Of a stretch of DNA of 64,000 nucleotides, positions 35,153 through 44,185 are shown piece by piece. The notes beneath the pieces were generated by a model. That model was given only the letters and a program-made list of their open reading frames with translations. It had not been told where the DNA came from and searched no databases. The translations under genes and the position numbers were made by a program. The stretch comes from Phycisphaerae bacterium. Lineage in GTDB: Bacteria; Planctomycetota; Phycisphaerae; Phycisphaerales; Phycisphaeraceae. The stretch is from the NCBI GenBank assembly GCA_030426385.1, contig JAUHYI010000014.1:1-64000 (forward strand), in the 5' to 3' direction. Each line of letters starts with the position of its first letter. The first letter of the stretch is position 1.

Positions 35153-36553
35153 TCATGCGGTTACGAACGGCGCAAGCGAGCGCGTAACCACGTCGACAAT
35201 TTGGTCCTCAGTCGATTCGACGTAGGGCCCGGTGCGCTGGTGGTACATATTGGCATCGACAACCTCGTATCCGCCTTCGGGGATTTGCCGTCGCGCGGGC
35301 ACGTAACCAACGATCGCGTTGGTATATGCCACTGGTAGCACATGGCGGAATTGCTCCGCCAGTTCGGATTTGAGACGAAGCGCATAATCGACGCTCATCT
35401 CGCCAGCCATCGTTACGATTGCGAGCGCCTGTCCGATTCGGATTGTCTGTATCTCAAAAGGCACCGTGTTGCTGATCGGTTTGCCGCAGTGAAGCGCGTC
35501 GAGCTGGTGATTAGCCCAGTTTCGCTTGTATTCAAATTCCCGGGGATCGTCACGGAATTTTGAGGCCAGGGCAAAATCGACCGGCTCGGTCTCCAGCTCC
35601 ACCACCTGTCGTGTCGCCGTGATCTCACCATCAATCTTATTCAGAGCCGATTTATCCAGAACCGAGCGTGACGCCTGTGATGATGACTCATCTTGATGGC
35701 TGTCTCTTTTACCGATGATGTTCAACACCGACGCCGCGAGTTCGACGCCGAGCGCTCGCACATCATCCACGTTGCGCGTGCCAAACCTGTCGTCCATCGG
35801 ATCGATCGGGCGTGGCTTTTGATCACCGCCGCATCCTTGAAGGAAACATGGGATAACGCCGGGATGCTTGGCCTCAATCTCATCGAGTGCGAACCCGACG
35901 AAATCGCCGCCGATCTCGAGGCTAAATAGCGAGGTCGGGTGACATGCGTAGCTGAAGATAACGCCACGAAGTTTTCCTTCGAGCGATTCCACGGTGATCA
36001 TGGGCACGTCGTGGTCGGATCGGCCATCGCGGTGGGGCATCATCGTTCGGAACACGCGAGGCGGATGGGCCGGGTCGGGCTTTCGTCGGCAGCACGCAAT
36101 CTCACATTGTCCAACGCCCGCTCGAAGCACCGCAGCCTCTCGCGATTCCCATGCGCGTCCGGCCATCTGTGCCATGCGATCGATAGCTGTGGTCAAGTAA
36201 TCGTGATCGAGCTGACCATGACGTTGCTCGTCGATCTTACGGAATGCCGGACCGCCATGCGTGTGCGTGCCGGCAACAACGATCTGTGGGATCGGAATCC
36301 CCGTCGTCTCGGCGATGCGTTGGCGAACCCATTCAGTGCGGTCATAAAAGCCAAGCCACTCGGCCGAGAGGATCAGGATTGGTGTCGCGCCGTCATCAAT
36401 GGCGACGGCCACCGCTCGCAACGGGTGATACACACCGGTCGATGGCTCATCGCGTCCGGCAAATCCTGCGAGCTTGGTGCCAACGGGCGGCGTGATATCG
36501 CACTGGGCCAGGCCGACCAGGAGGTGTTGGTTCGATTTTATAGACATGGGCAT
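35153..36553 (-). CDS. neutral/alkaline ceramidase-like hydrolase, paralogue 2
   Basis: 466 residues. GLAQCDITPPVGTKLAGFAG, VVAGTHTHGGPAF, FSYACHPTSLFSLEIGGDF and FLQGCGGDQKPRP follow the zinc-site order of the family more closely than paralogue 1 does. There is no signal peptide. It precedes paralogue 1 by about 50 bp and would be transcribed with it and the DegT gene. Two divergent copies side by side suggest different steps, or two chains of a heteromer. The substrate is unknown. Confidence 0.86.
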   Translation of the reverse strand: MPMSIKSNQHLLVGLAQCDITPPVGTKLAGFAGRDEPSTGVYHPLRAVAVAIDDGATPILILSAEWLGFYDRTEWVRQRIAETTGIPIPQIVVAGTHTHGGPAFRKIDEQRHGQLDHDYLTTAIDRMAQMAGRAWESREAAVLRAGVGQCEIACCRRKPDPAHPPRVFRTMMPHRDGRSDHDVPMITVESLEGKLRGVIFSYACHPTSLFSLEIGGDFVGFALDEIEAKHPGVIPCFLQGCGGDQKPRPIDPMDDRFGTRNVDDVRALGVELAASVLNIIGKRDSHQDESSSQASRSVLDKSALNKIDGEITATRQVVELETEPVDFALASKFRDDPREFEYKRNWANHQLDALHCGKPISNTVPFEIQTIRIGQALAIVTMAGEMSVDYALRLKSELAEQFRHVLPVAYTNAIVGYVPARRQIPEGGYEVVDANMYHQRTGPYVESTEDQIVDVVTRSLAPFVTA

Positions 36554-36598
36554 TCACTACCGCCGGTGTCGAAAGCAAAGGTAAAAATAATGGCCAAC

Positions 36599-37459
36599 TC
36601 AACGAGCACGATGGCGAAGTACGGTCATCCCGCCAAGCAAAATCATGCCAAGGCCGCTCGGTTCGGGGATCCCTAGTAATTCAGATTCATCGAGCACGCC
36701 CGTTGAGTATCTAACTTCGTCCAGGAGTCCGGACCATCGATTGGATGCGCCATTGGCGAGTGTGCCGATCTCCATCACGCCGCTGCCGCCGGTATACATG
36801 AGAAGCGGTGTGTTCACGACGACTGTCTCGAGCACGGAGTTTGGTTCGCTGAGGTTTCGATAGTGAAAGGTGACAACGCTGTCGCTGACGCCGTCGCCGA
36901 GTTCATGAGACACAGCGATGTAGTAGTCGGAGCCGGTGTTGATTGTGATGTTGGGATCGATGAACTGCGGGTTGGTGCCATCCGTGCTGATGATAAACAT
37001 CAGCTTGTTGTCACCGTTGTTCACGCGAAGGCCCCACATGCGTGAGCCTGGCGAGGTGTACTTGCTTATGAGATAGAAGTTGCCCGCCTGTGCGGAGGGC
37101 GCAAGATGAGCGAATGTCTCAACCGTGAAATCGGTGCTCAGGTAAGCTGTGCTGGTGGTTTGATAGTGCTCGGCTTTGTCGCCCAGATTGGCGGCCTGTT
37201 CGTTGGGGAGATCGGCATCGGTCACGATATCAAAGAAACGGTCGCCCGGGTCGCCGCTGGTGGTGGCGGTAAGGTCGTACGCCGTAGGCACGGTCGTGAG
37301 GTTATTGCTGTTGCCGGACGCATCAATGTTGGTTCCGTTTTCTTCGAATCGCCAGTATCCCACCGTGTCAGCCGAAGCGGTGAGTGGAATTGCCGCGAAC
37401 AAGCCAAGCGATAGGGCTGCAGCCAGAGCCGTGCGAATTGTGAGGTTGCTGGGTTTCAT
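36599..37459 (-). CDS. LamG-like PEP-CTERM surface protein
   Basis: 286 residues. GGAGG precedes the ATG at 37459. The signal peptide runs IRTALAAALSLGLFAAIPL to TASA. VGYWRFEENGTNIDASGNSN and LDEVRYSTGVLDESEL are the first and last parts of a LamG/concanavalin-like jelly-roll domain. IPEPSGLGMILLGGMTVLRH with a short basic end is a PEP-CTERM signal. It should be an exported, exosortase-processed carbohydrate-binding protein. It heads the minus arm of the locus, diverging from the regulator gene. Confidence 0.9.
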   Translation of the reverse strand: MKPSNLTIRTALAAALSLGLFAAIPLTASADTVGYWRFEENGTNIDASGNSNNLTTVPTAYDLTATTSGDPGDRFFDIVTDADLPNEQAANLGDKAEHYQTTSTAYLSTDFTVETFAHLAPSAQAGNFYLISKYTSPGSRMWGLRVNNGDNKLMFIISTDGTNPQFIDPNITINTGSDYYIAVSHELGDGVSDSVVTFHYRNLSEPNSVLETVVVNTPLLMYTGGSGVMEIGTLANGASNRWSGLLDEVRYSTGVLDESELLGIPEPSGLGMILLGGMTVLRHRAR

Positions 37460-37617
37460 GAGATTCCTCCTGTTTGGGTGATGCAGAGCCGATGAATCGA
37501 GAGTGCAGTCATCTGGGCGACACAAAAGACGAGGCAGCCATTGGCACGGAGTTTGAAGCACGAGAAGTTGGATCAAACGGCGTGACACGCGGGGGCGCGT
37601 ATGCCAGACTGGTGGCT

Positions 37618-37640
37618 GCAAAGCTTTCTTCCGGCTTTGC
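37618..37640. promoter_or_regulatory. inverted repeat between LamG and regulator genes
   Basis: GCAAAGC (37618-37624) and GCTTTGC (37634-37640), 9-nt spacer, lying just upstream of the -35 of the regulator promoter. A candidate operator. Confidence 0.4.
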
Positions 37641-37658
37641 TTCCTGCCTGGCTGCTGC

Positions 37659-37687
37659 TTGACTAGCGTACCGGGTTCGTTTAGAAT
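37659..37687 (+). promoter_or_regulatory. sigma-70 promoter of the GntR-LacI regulator
   Basis: TTGACT (37659-37664), exactly 17 nt, then TAGAAT (37682-37687). Transcription would start near 37694, giving a leader of about 23 nt to the ATG at 37717. Confidence 0.75.
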
Positions 37688-37691
37688 TGTC

Positions 37692-37702
37692 AACCAATGG
37701 TT
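37692..37702. promoter_or_regulatory. candidate autoregulatory operator at the transcription start
   Basis: AACCA-A-TGGTT is a near-perfect palindrome that covers the predicted start site of the regulator gene. Its place suits repression by the encoded protein. Confidence 0.45.
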
Positions 37703-37716
37703 TTGAGATAAGTTCA

Positions 37717-38802
37717 ATGGATGATAAACAAGCCGTCAACATCGCACGAAAACCCGGTCCACGCCCGCAGGTCGTCGATCGCGTCAGTCGCGAGCTTCGT
37801 TCCAGGCTCGCTCGCGGCGACTATCCGGCCGACAGCTACCTACCATCGGAACGCCAGCTTTCTTCAGAGCTTAACGTCGGCCGAGCTTCCGTCGCCGCCG
37901 CAATCCAGTCGCTTGCCAATCTGGGTTTGGTCGATCGGCATCAAGGTCGTGGCAGCTATATCAAGCCAAAATCCGGGAAGACGGTGGCCATTATCCATAC
38001 CTTGTATCCGGGTTCGAATCCGATCTGGAATGAAGCCATCTGCCTGCTTCAGGGCGTTCGTTCGGCGCTCGAGGAAAGCAGCATGGATGTCCAGGAAGTG
38101 AGCCGGTCCGACTGGTGCAAAGACCCGAAAGGGGCGATCGGCGATTCGGTGGCGGTCCTGATGATTAAACTTGACGACAATATGGTACCAATGGTTCTTG
38201 ATCTGCTGAACCGTGACGTGCCATGTGTGATTGCCAATCTCGAGCAGAACTATCCCGACCTCGCTGCCAGCTATGTTGATCATCGGGCTGTGACCGGTAA
38301 GGCAACGCAGATGCTCATCGATATGGGCCATCGGCGGATCGGGTACGTCGGCAACGAACCAGAGCATTGGTTTTACGCCAGCGCGATCGCGGGATACGAA
38401 ACAGCGCTTCGTGAAAATAATATGCCTGTCGAACCTGCCTTGATTGAGCAGCGCACCGATTCGATGGCACTAGCCGGCTATCTGGGCACTCGCGCGATGC
38501 TCGAACGTGACAACCCGCCAACGGCGATCGTGGCCGCACGCGACGGGTATGCCGAAGGGGTTTGCAAAGCGGCCAATGAGCTTGGGCGCAACATCTCCGT
38601 ATTTGGTTATGACGATCTGACTTGGCCGCGCGAGCCGGACTTTATGACCACCTTCAAACACCCCGGCGTCGAACTCGGTCGCGCCGCGGCTGACATGTTG
38701 CTCGATTGGATCCACACCGGCCGCCGTCCGGACAATCGCAAGATCGAAGCGCCGCTTGTCATGCGGCGAAGCGTTAGCCCGTTACCCGTTTCCCCTTTTT
38801 GA
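37717..38802 (+). CDS. GntR-type DNA-binding/LacI-type sensor transcriptional regulator
   Basis: 361 residues. An N-terminal winged helix of GntR type (YLPSERQLSSELNVGRASVA, about residues 40-60) is joined to a LacI/periplasmic-binding-protein-like sugar-sensing domain (VAIIHTLYPGS to the end, including RRIGYVGNE and ISVFGYDDLTWPREPDFMTT). This is the AraR-like hybrid layout. It probably senses a sugar from the lyase or ceramidase-like reactions and controls both arms of the locus. The TTG at 37687 lies inside the -10 box, so the ATG at 37717 must be the start. Confidence 0.9.
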   Translation: MDDKQAVNIARKPGPRPQVVDRVSRELRSRLARGDYPADSYLPSERQLSSELNVGRASVAAAIQSLANLGLVDRHQGRGSYIKPKSGKTVAIIHTLYPGSNPIWNEAICLLQGVRSALEESSMDVQEVSRSDWCKDPKGAIGDSVAVLMIKLDDNMVPMVLDLLNRDVPCVIANLEQNYPDLAASYVDHRAVTGKATQMLIDMGHRRIGYVGNEPEHWFYASAIAGYETALRENNMPVEPALIEQRTDSMALAGYLGTRAMLERDNPPTAIVAARDGYAEGVCKAANELGRNISVFGYDDLTWPREPDFMTTFKHPGVELGRAAADMLLDWIHTGRRPDNRKIEAPLVMRRSVSPLPVSPF

Positions 38803-38878
38803 TAGCACTCGTCGTGCCACGTTTGTTTCGTCAATACCTCTCCTCAGTCACACCACGCGACAGCAGAGAACATCAACG

Positions 38879-39679
38879 ATGGCCATCAACAATTTTCGTC
38901 ATACTTCACAGCGTGATTTTTCTCGAATCTATAACCCTCCACATGGGTTTACACTTATCGAGCTGCTGGTCGTCATCAGCATCGTCACACTGCTGATCGC
39001 GATTCTCCTGCCGGCGCTGGGCAACGCGCGACAAGCGGCCAGGCAGATGATCTGTCTTAGCAACCATCGCTCGGTCAACTTAGCACTGATCATGTATCGC
39101 GGTGATAACGATGGCTACTTTCCCTTCCGTAGCGATCAGCGTTTTGATACGCCCGATGGCCTCGACAATTGGCGATGGTATTACGCGCTCGCCTATTACC
39201 TCGGCTCCCAGCCCAGGCGTGAGGTGCTCATTGAAAATGACACATGGTTCTGCCCGGCCATGGATGATGCGCCCGGCGATTGGGCCGCCGCCGGAAGCCC
39301 GGGTGGGATGTATGGCCCAAACACCAACCTCATGCCGATCATGCAGGCCGACGGTACGACGCTCAATCCGTATCACTACTGGCCCCTTGCCGATCAATAC
39401 ATCAATGAACGCGAGGTCGAATTTCCTTCACAACTCATCACCACCTTTGACCAGATGCGTCCGCTCGCCTGGGCACAACACACCTCGCTTAACATCCACG
39501 CCAATACGCAGGCGATGGCACCCCATTTCACACCACAGCGTCCTTACAACACGCTGTCCAATCCGTTCGGCAGCGGTGCCATGGTGGCCGGTTTCGTTGA
39601 TGGCCACGCCGAGTCCCTTCGCGAAGACGACTTCAATTACGAAACAAGCTGGAACAGCTATCGCATCATCGGTCCTTAA
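38879..39679 (+). CDS. pseudopilin-like protein (prepilin leader, H-X9-DG type)
   Basis: 266 residues. After a polar N-terminus comes GFTLIELLVVISIVTLLIAI, the type IV prepilin leader with Gly at the cleavage site and Glu at mature +5. The C-terminus holds FVDGHAES, the DG motif that marks the large planctomycete pseudopilin family. It should be cut by prepilin peptidase and sit in the inner membrane with a periplasmic domain. Its place between a sugar regulator and glycan-degrading enzymes suggests a part in uptake or surface handling of the polymer. That is inference. Confidence 0.88.
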   Translation: MAINNFRHTSQRDFSRIYNPPHGFTLIELLVVISIVTLLIAILLPALGNARQAARQMICLSNHRSVNLALIMYRGDNDGYFPFRSDQRFDTPDGLDNWRWYYALAYYLGSQPRREVLIENDTWFCPAMDDAPGDWAAAGSPGGMYGPNTNLMPIMQADGTTLNPYHYWPLADQYINEREVEFPSQLITTFDQMRPLAWAQHTSLNIHANTQAMAPHFTPQRPYNTLSNPFGSGAMVAGFVDGHAESLREDDFNYETSWNSYRIIGP

Positions 39680-39682
39680 CAC

Positions 39683-40501
39683 ATGAACTTGCGCATCCGT
39701 CCTCGATACGTTCATCTGGATGTCGAGCCCGGCCAACAATTGACCGAGCGAAACTTCAAGCATGCGACACTCGATTGGTCTATCCCCATCGAGCAGGCGG
39801 CTATCGTCTGCGTTGATGTCTGGGCGTGGCACTATGCCGACGAATGCCGCGAACGCATCAATCAGATATGCCACGGCCCCATCGCTCGACTCGTCGAAGC
39901 CTCTCGCAAGCACGGCCTCAAGATCATCCACGCGCCAGCGTCACCAGTCGCTGAAAAATCATCCGGCTGGGTCGGTCGCGCGTGGGCCGAGAATGAACCA
40001 AAGCATCCCACGCCCCAAAGCAACGATTGGCCACCCGCATCCTTCAAGAACAAAGTCGGAGAATACGCCTCGTTCGCACGACCACGCGGTCCGCACCGCG
40101 ACATGATTGACGCCCACCGCGAAAGCGATCGCTGGTATCACCCCTGCTGCACGCCTGTCGATGGCGAACCTGTCATTCGGAACGGCGACGAGCTTCATCG
40201 GCTCTGCAAGCAATCGCGCATCCTCCATCTCTTCTATATCGGTTTCAACACCAACGCATGCCTTGTCCTCCGAGACTATGGCATCCCAGCCATGGCCGAA
40301 CGCGGCTACCACACGCTGCTCCTTCGTGACGCCACCACCGGTATGGAAACCGCCGACACCCTCCCCGACATGGCCTGCACACGCGGCGCGATCGCTTCGT
40401 TCGAACAGTTCGGCTCATACACACTCACCACCGATGAGCTTATCCAGTCTCTCGAACAGGCCAACCAGGTCAACCATTCCAGCCCGGAGCTTGACGCGTG
40501 A
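39683..40501 (+). CDS. isochorismatase-fold cysteine hydrolase
   Basis: 272 residues. AAIVCVDVWAWHYAD gives the catalytic Asp, and FYIGFNTNACLVLRDYGI the cis-peptide and nucleophile Cys region of the isochorismatase-like fold. GYHTLLLRDATTGME follows as in the family. The catalytic Lys is probably in the central part but I could not assign it with certainty. Members cleave amide or ether bonds in small molecules such as nicotinamide, N-carbamoyl compounds and ureidoacrylate. It starts 3 bp after the pseudopilin stop and overlaps the lyase start by 4 bp, so all three are one operon. Confidence 0.8.
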   Translation: MNLRIRPRYVHLDVEPGQQLTERNFKHATLDWSIPIEQAAIVCVDVWAWHYADECRERINQICHGPIARLVEASRKHGLKIIHAPASPVAEKSSGWVGRAWAENEPKHPTPQSNDWPPASFKNKVGEYASFARPRGPHRDMIDAHRESDRWYHPCCTPVDGEPVIRNGDELHRLCKQSRILHLFYIGFNTNACLVLRDYGIPAMAERGYHTLLLRDATTGMETADTLPDMACTRGAIASFEQFGSYTLTTDELIQSLEQANQVNHSSPELDA

Positions 40502-43500
40502 CTAGCATACGTCTTTCAATGCATTTCATCGGCGCATCGCAGGCCACGATGGCCGTTGCTCTTATGCTCTCACTGATCTGTGTATCGTCCTTCGCGGTGG
40601 CTGAACAATCTCGTCTGTACTTCACGCCCGAACGTGTTGAGATCGCCAGGCAAAACATCGAGCAACACGAATGGGCAAAGCAAGTCTTCAACCGCATTCT
40701 TCATGGCCCCGCGCTCGATCCACATCAATCCATCGTCGCTGATGCATACATCAGTGCCGACCGTCTCGCGAATAAAACCAACGATGAGGTTTTTGCGCTG
40801 ATGCCTCCAATCGCCGTGCAACGCGATGATTCGGGCACGAAACGTCTTTGCCCGGTGCATGGTGAAGACGTCCGTAAGATCAGCGGCTATCGTCCGTGGA
40901 AGCTCGATTTCGAGAATCATCCGTGGAAGGTCATCTGTCCCGTAGGCGGTGAGATGTATCCTTCCAATGACTTCGCTGCTGGAGATATGACCAGCGGGGA
41001 TTTTCCTGATGACGGCAACGGAATCGTCGTAAACGGCCAGCGATTTCAGGTCATTCGGTACTACGCCCATATGGCTTTTCTCCATCATGTTTATCCTGCC
41101 ATCCGTTCGCTCGCGGCGGCCTATGTCCTCACCGACGAACCGCGATACGCCGAAAAATGTGCCGTCCTTCTCGCAGCGCTTGCGCAGAACTATCCCGGCC
41201 CGACCTACAACTCGGCTCATTGTTTCAAAGGCAGCTATCGTCCCCACGCCGGCCTCGTCACGGATTCCATCTGGAGTTGCATCACCGTCCCAGAAATCGC
41301 AAAAGCCTACGACGCAATCCGTCCTATTTATGAGCAGTCGTCCGAGTTGATTGCTTATCTCCATGAAAAAGGTCTCCACGGCGAATCACCCGAATCCGCG
41401 CAATCGTTTGTCGAAGATCGCATCATGCGACAGGCCATGCAGTCCTTGATCGATCAGGCCATCAGTGGCAACCCCGGCTTTCATCAACTCGCTGCAATCA
41501 CGCTCGCACTCGTCATAGATGACTTCAAACCACAAAATCATCCGAACAGCCTCGACATGGTTCGCTTCACCTTCGACGCCGGCTACGCACCTGCCCGCTG
41601 GGTGATGAGCAACTACGTCACGCGCGATGGCGGTGGCTTTGAAGGGCTCGCCTATGATCGTTTTAAGTTCAATTACTTTGAAGTTGCCCGCCGCATGGAA
41701 GAGCTCCGCGCTTGTCATCCCGATACTTTGACGCTTGAACAATTCCCGCGAATCCTTGACGAACCCAAGGCCCGCGCGATGTTTGATTTCTATATCGACG
41801 CGACGGCCATGCAAGCCACACTCCCTGAAATAGGCGATACCGGCGGTGGACGACTCGACCCCGACGCGCTCATGCCGCAGGCTTATTTCACCCGTTTCCC
41901 CGATTTCTATGCCGAGGGATTTCGCATCTATCGCGATCCCCGTTACGCGCGTGCGATGCTCGGCCTCGACCTCGCCATGCCGCAAAAGGCAGATATTTTT
42001 GAGCCGTCTATCGAGCAACCCGCACTCGATGCGCTCGACTCCCTCGACTCCACCATCGCGCCCAACACTCGCCTGCTTGATCACTACGGCCTGGCCTATC
42101 TCCGCGGCGGCAACGGAAAGAACGCGCGCGAGCTTGTCGTCAACTACTCTGCCCTCAAAGGCCACTATCAAAACGACTTCCTCTCGCTGTATCTTTACGC
42201 CCATGAGCTTTCGATGCTACCCGACCTCGGTTACCCCTTCACCTGGGAGTATCGCTGGACCTGGGATGCCAACAGCTACACGCATAACACCGTCACCATC
42301 GATGGCACCCAGCCCGTGGCTCCTCCAAACGTCACACAGGGTTGGGTCTCGCTCATTGGCGACCGCGACGACGTGCAGGTCTCCCTCATCGCGCACGACG
42401 CTTACAACATGGCATTTCGAACGCGCGACACGACCGCGCCCGACGTCAAGCGATATGAACGCATCAACGTGATGATCGGCGAAGACGAAACAAATGCCTA
42501 CACGCTTGATCTCTTTGTCGTCGAGGGTGGCAAGCGGCACGACCAAAGCTGGCACAGCACGCTCAGGCCGCCGACACTTCCCGACCTCAACTGGGCAAGC
42601 CAGCCTATAGGCACCGCAGCCGGCCCCGACATTGCCCATGGCACGTCATACACCAACACGCTCGGCAAGTCCGTGACCGACGGCCTCAGCTATGTGACGA
42701 ACGTGCAGCGCGCCTCGATCGACAAGCCCGCCATGTTCGCGTGGCAATACAATGTCGGCGACTCGATCGGCATGCGCATGCACATCGTGCCGGTCGATCA
42801 TCCCGTCGAATTGATTTACGGCACCGGTCGGTCTCCGGCACGCCCCGCCGAGTGGCAGCTCCCGATGCTTTTCGTTCGGCACGAAAACGACTCACAACAA
42901 ACCTCCAGATTCCTCACTGTTCTAGAACCGCACGCATCAGATTCTGGCTCGCGTATCAAACAAATCGAAGTCGATAGCGAGCGCGAGGAATCATCATGGC
43001 CGCTCACGATCACCGTCCAGCGTCAGGACAATCAAAACAAGATCTCGCGGGACGTGATCACCATCAATGCGCCATCAAATTCATCTGCCGACTCCTCTGT
43101 ACTCGATCGAGGTCGTGCACGCAATGCGTCGATTCGAGTGATGACCCATCAAGAAGGGCATATGACCCGTGATGTCGTGTTTAGAACATCAGGTCCGACA
43201 AGCGGCGTGCATCAGGACGAGAAAGAAACACGTATCGTCAACGTGGACCGTCGTGCAAACGCCATCACCATCAATGTGTCCGCGTCAATACTGCGCGAAG
43301 CCGAGCCGTGGATTCGTATCTTCAGTCCGGGCCGTTCGTCGATTTATCGCATCACGAAAATCGTCGAAGTCGACGAAACACACGCGATGCTCACGCTTAA
43401 AGAATCATCCCTGCTCGGCCGCGTCCTCCCGACGGGATTCGACAAGGGCATCATTCGCAACAGCGCACCGCTTCCGTTCGCAATCGGTCGCGTCGATCCA

Positions 43501-43755
43501 TCCGACCCGACAAAGATATCGCTTTGCCGCTTCACCGGCGCACGCGTGGAAAGGTCCGGCCGCGAAGCATCGTGGCGGCTCCAGGGCGTCGACAGCAGCC
43601 CCGGCATTCAGGGCAAGACCGGCCACGACCTCTATCTTGCTGACCCCATAGACCTCCGTGATATCGAAGCGACCTTTGGTCCGATCGACAATCACTCGTC
43701 GCTAGAAATCCACGACTATGGTCCCGGCGATTATGTGCAGTTCATGCTCCACTGA
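40498..43755 (+). CDS. large secreted heparinase II/III-like polysaccharide lyase
   Basis: 1085 residues, much longer than typical heparinase II/III enzymes. The signal peptide core is MAVALMLSLICVSSFAVA. The first half is an (alpha/alpha) toroid; GHYQNDFLSLYLYAHELSML and ANSYTHNTVTIDG follow the beta-sandwich start of the heparinase II/III fold with its His and Tyr/Asn residues. The last 300 residues form extra beta-rich domains. It would cleave uronic-acid polysaccharides by beta-elimination outside the cytoplasm. The GTG at 40498 has GGAG 8 nt upstream and overlaps the previous stop; the ATG at 40519 is the alternative. Confidence 0.82.
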   Translation: MTSIRLSMHFIGASQATMAVALMLSLICVSSFAVAEQSRLYFTPERVEIARQNIEQHEWAKQVFNRILHGPALDPHQSIVADAYISADRLANKTNDEVFALMPPIAVQRDDSGTKRLCPVHGEDVRKISGYRPWKLDFENHPWKVICPVGGEMYPSNDFAAGDMTSGDFPDDGNGIVVNGQRFQVIRYYAHMAFLHHVYPAIRSLAAAYVLTDEPRYAEKCAVLLAALAQNYPGPTYNSAHCFKGSYRPHAGLVTDSIWSCITVPEIAKAYDAIRPIYEQSSELIAYLHEKGLHGESPESAQSFVEDRIMRQAMQSLIDQAISGNPGFHQLAAITLALVIDDFKPQNHPNSLDMVRFTFDAGYAPARWVMSNYVTRDGGGFEGLAYDRFKFNYFEVARRMEELRACHPDTLTLEQFPRILDEPKARAMFDFYIDATAMQATLPEIGDTGGGRLDPDALMPQAYFTRFPDFYAEGFRIYRDPRYARAMLGLDLAMPQKADIFEPSIEQPALDALDSLDSTIAPNTRLLDHYGLAYLRGGNGKNARELVVNYSALKGHYQNDFLSLYLYAHELSMLPDLGYPFTWEYRWTWDANSYTHNTVTIDGTQPVAPPNVTQGWVSLIGDRDDVQVSLIAHDAYNMAFRTRDTTAPDVKRYERINVMIGEDETNAYTLDLFVVEGGKRHDQSWHSTLRPPTLPDLNWASQPIGTAAGPDIAHGTSYTNTLGKSVTDGLSYVTNVQRASIDKPAMFAWQYNVGDSIGMRMHIVPVDHPVELIYGTGRSPARPAEWQLPMLFVRHENDSQQTSRFLTVLEPHASDSGSRIKQIEVDSEREESSWPLTITVQRQDNQNKISRDVITINAPSNSSADSSVLDRGRARNASIRVMTHQEGHMTRDVVFRTSGPTSGVHQDEKETRIVNVDRRANAITINVSASILREAEPWIRIFSPGRSSIYRITKIVEVDETHAMLTLKESSLLGRVLPTGFDKGIIRNSAPLPFAIGRVDPSDPTKISLCRFTGARVERSGREASWRLQGVDSSPGIQGKTGHDLYLADPIDLRDIEATFGPIDNHSSLEIHDYGPGDYVQFMLH

Positions 43756-44185
43756 TTTGCACGACCGGCGTGCACTCGTCTCGGGTTAATTGCAGTACGA
43801 GGTGCGGACGAGCCAGATGCGAGATTTCTGTGTCACATTTTCAACCACTCGGCCGTCTGTCCAGTAGCGTGCGGTGAGCAGTTCAAATGCCTGACCCCCG
43901 TCGTCACCATGTCCGTGAAACGGGACAGGCGCAGGGTGCCCATGTCCTTGCGGTTGTGATGATGTGCATGGCGACAACTTTCCCGCCTCTCCTTCTCTTC
44001 CTCGTGTTGCCTCTTGCGTCCGGCTTCTCGGGTGCGGTTAACTTGCAGGATTTGGGGGGCGTTGATGCCTCTCACCTTCTGCATGGGGGCATGTCATTTC
44101 GTGCAAAGGGTTTTGCTTTCGATTCTCTGGAGGCCTTTGTTATTCCGCTAAAAAAACATAATTGAAAAGCAAAGTTCCGGTTGAT
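43756..44185. other. 430-bp spacer between the two degradation loci
   Basis: A short hairpin follows the lyase stop. Reading frames on both strands in the rest do not look like complete genes; a minus-strand fragment with GQAFELLTARYWTDGRVV has some protein-like character and may be a decayed gene end. No terminator T-run was seen. Confidence 0.5.
43758..43774 (+). terminator. hairpin right after the lyase stop
   Basis: TGCACG and CGTGCA pair around a 5-nt loop, 3 bp after the stop codon. There is no T-run. Confidence 0.35.

Noticed and set aside
37546-37563. A sigma-54 promoter (TGGCACG...TTGA)
   Set aside because: The essential GC at -12 is GA; the sigma-70 promoter at 37659 explains the gene better.
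43887-44165. A small plus-strand gene before the AraC regulator
   Set aside because: It has no ribosome-binding site, its composition is not protein-like, and a competing minus-strand frame looks at least as good; neither is convincing.
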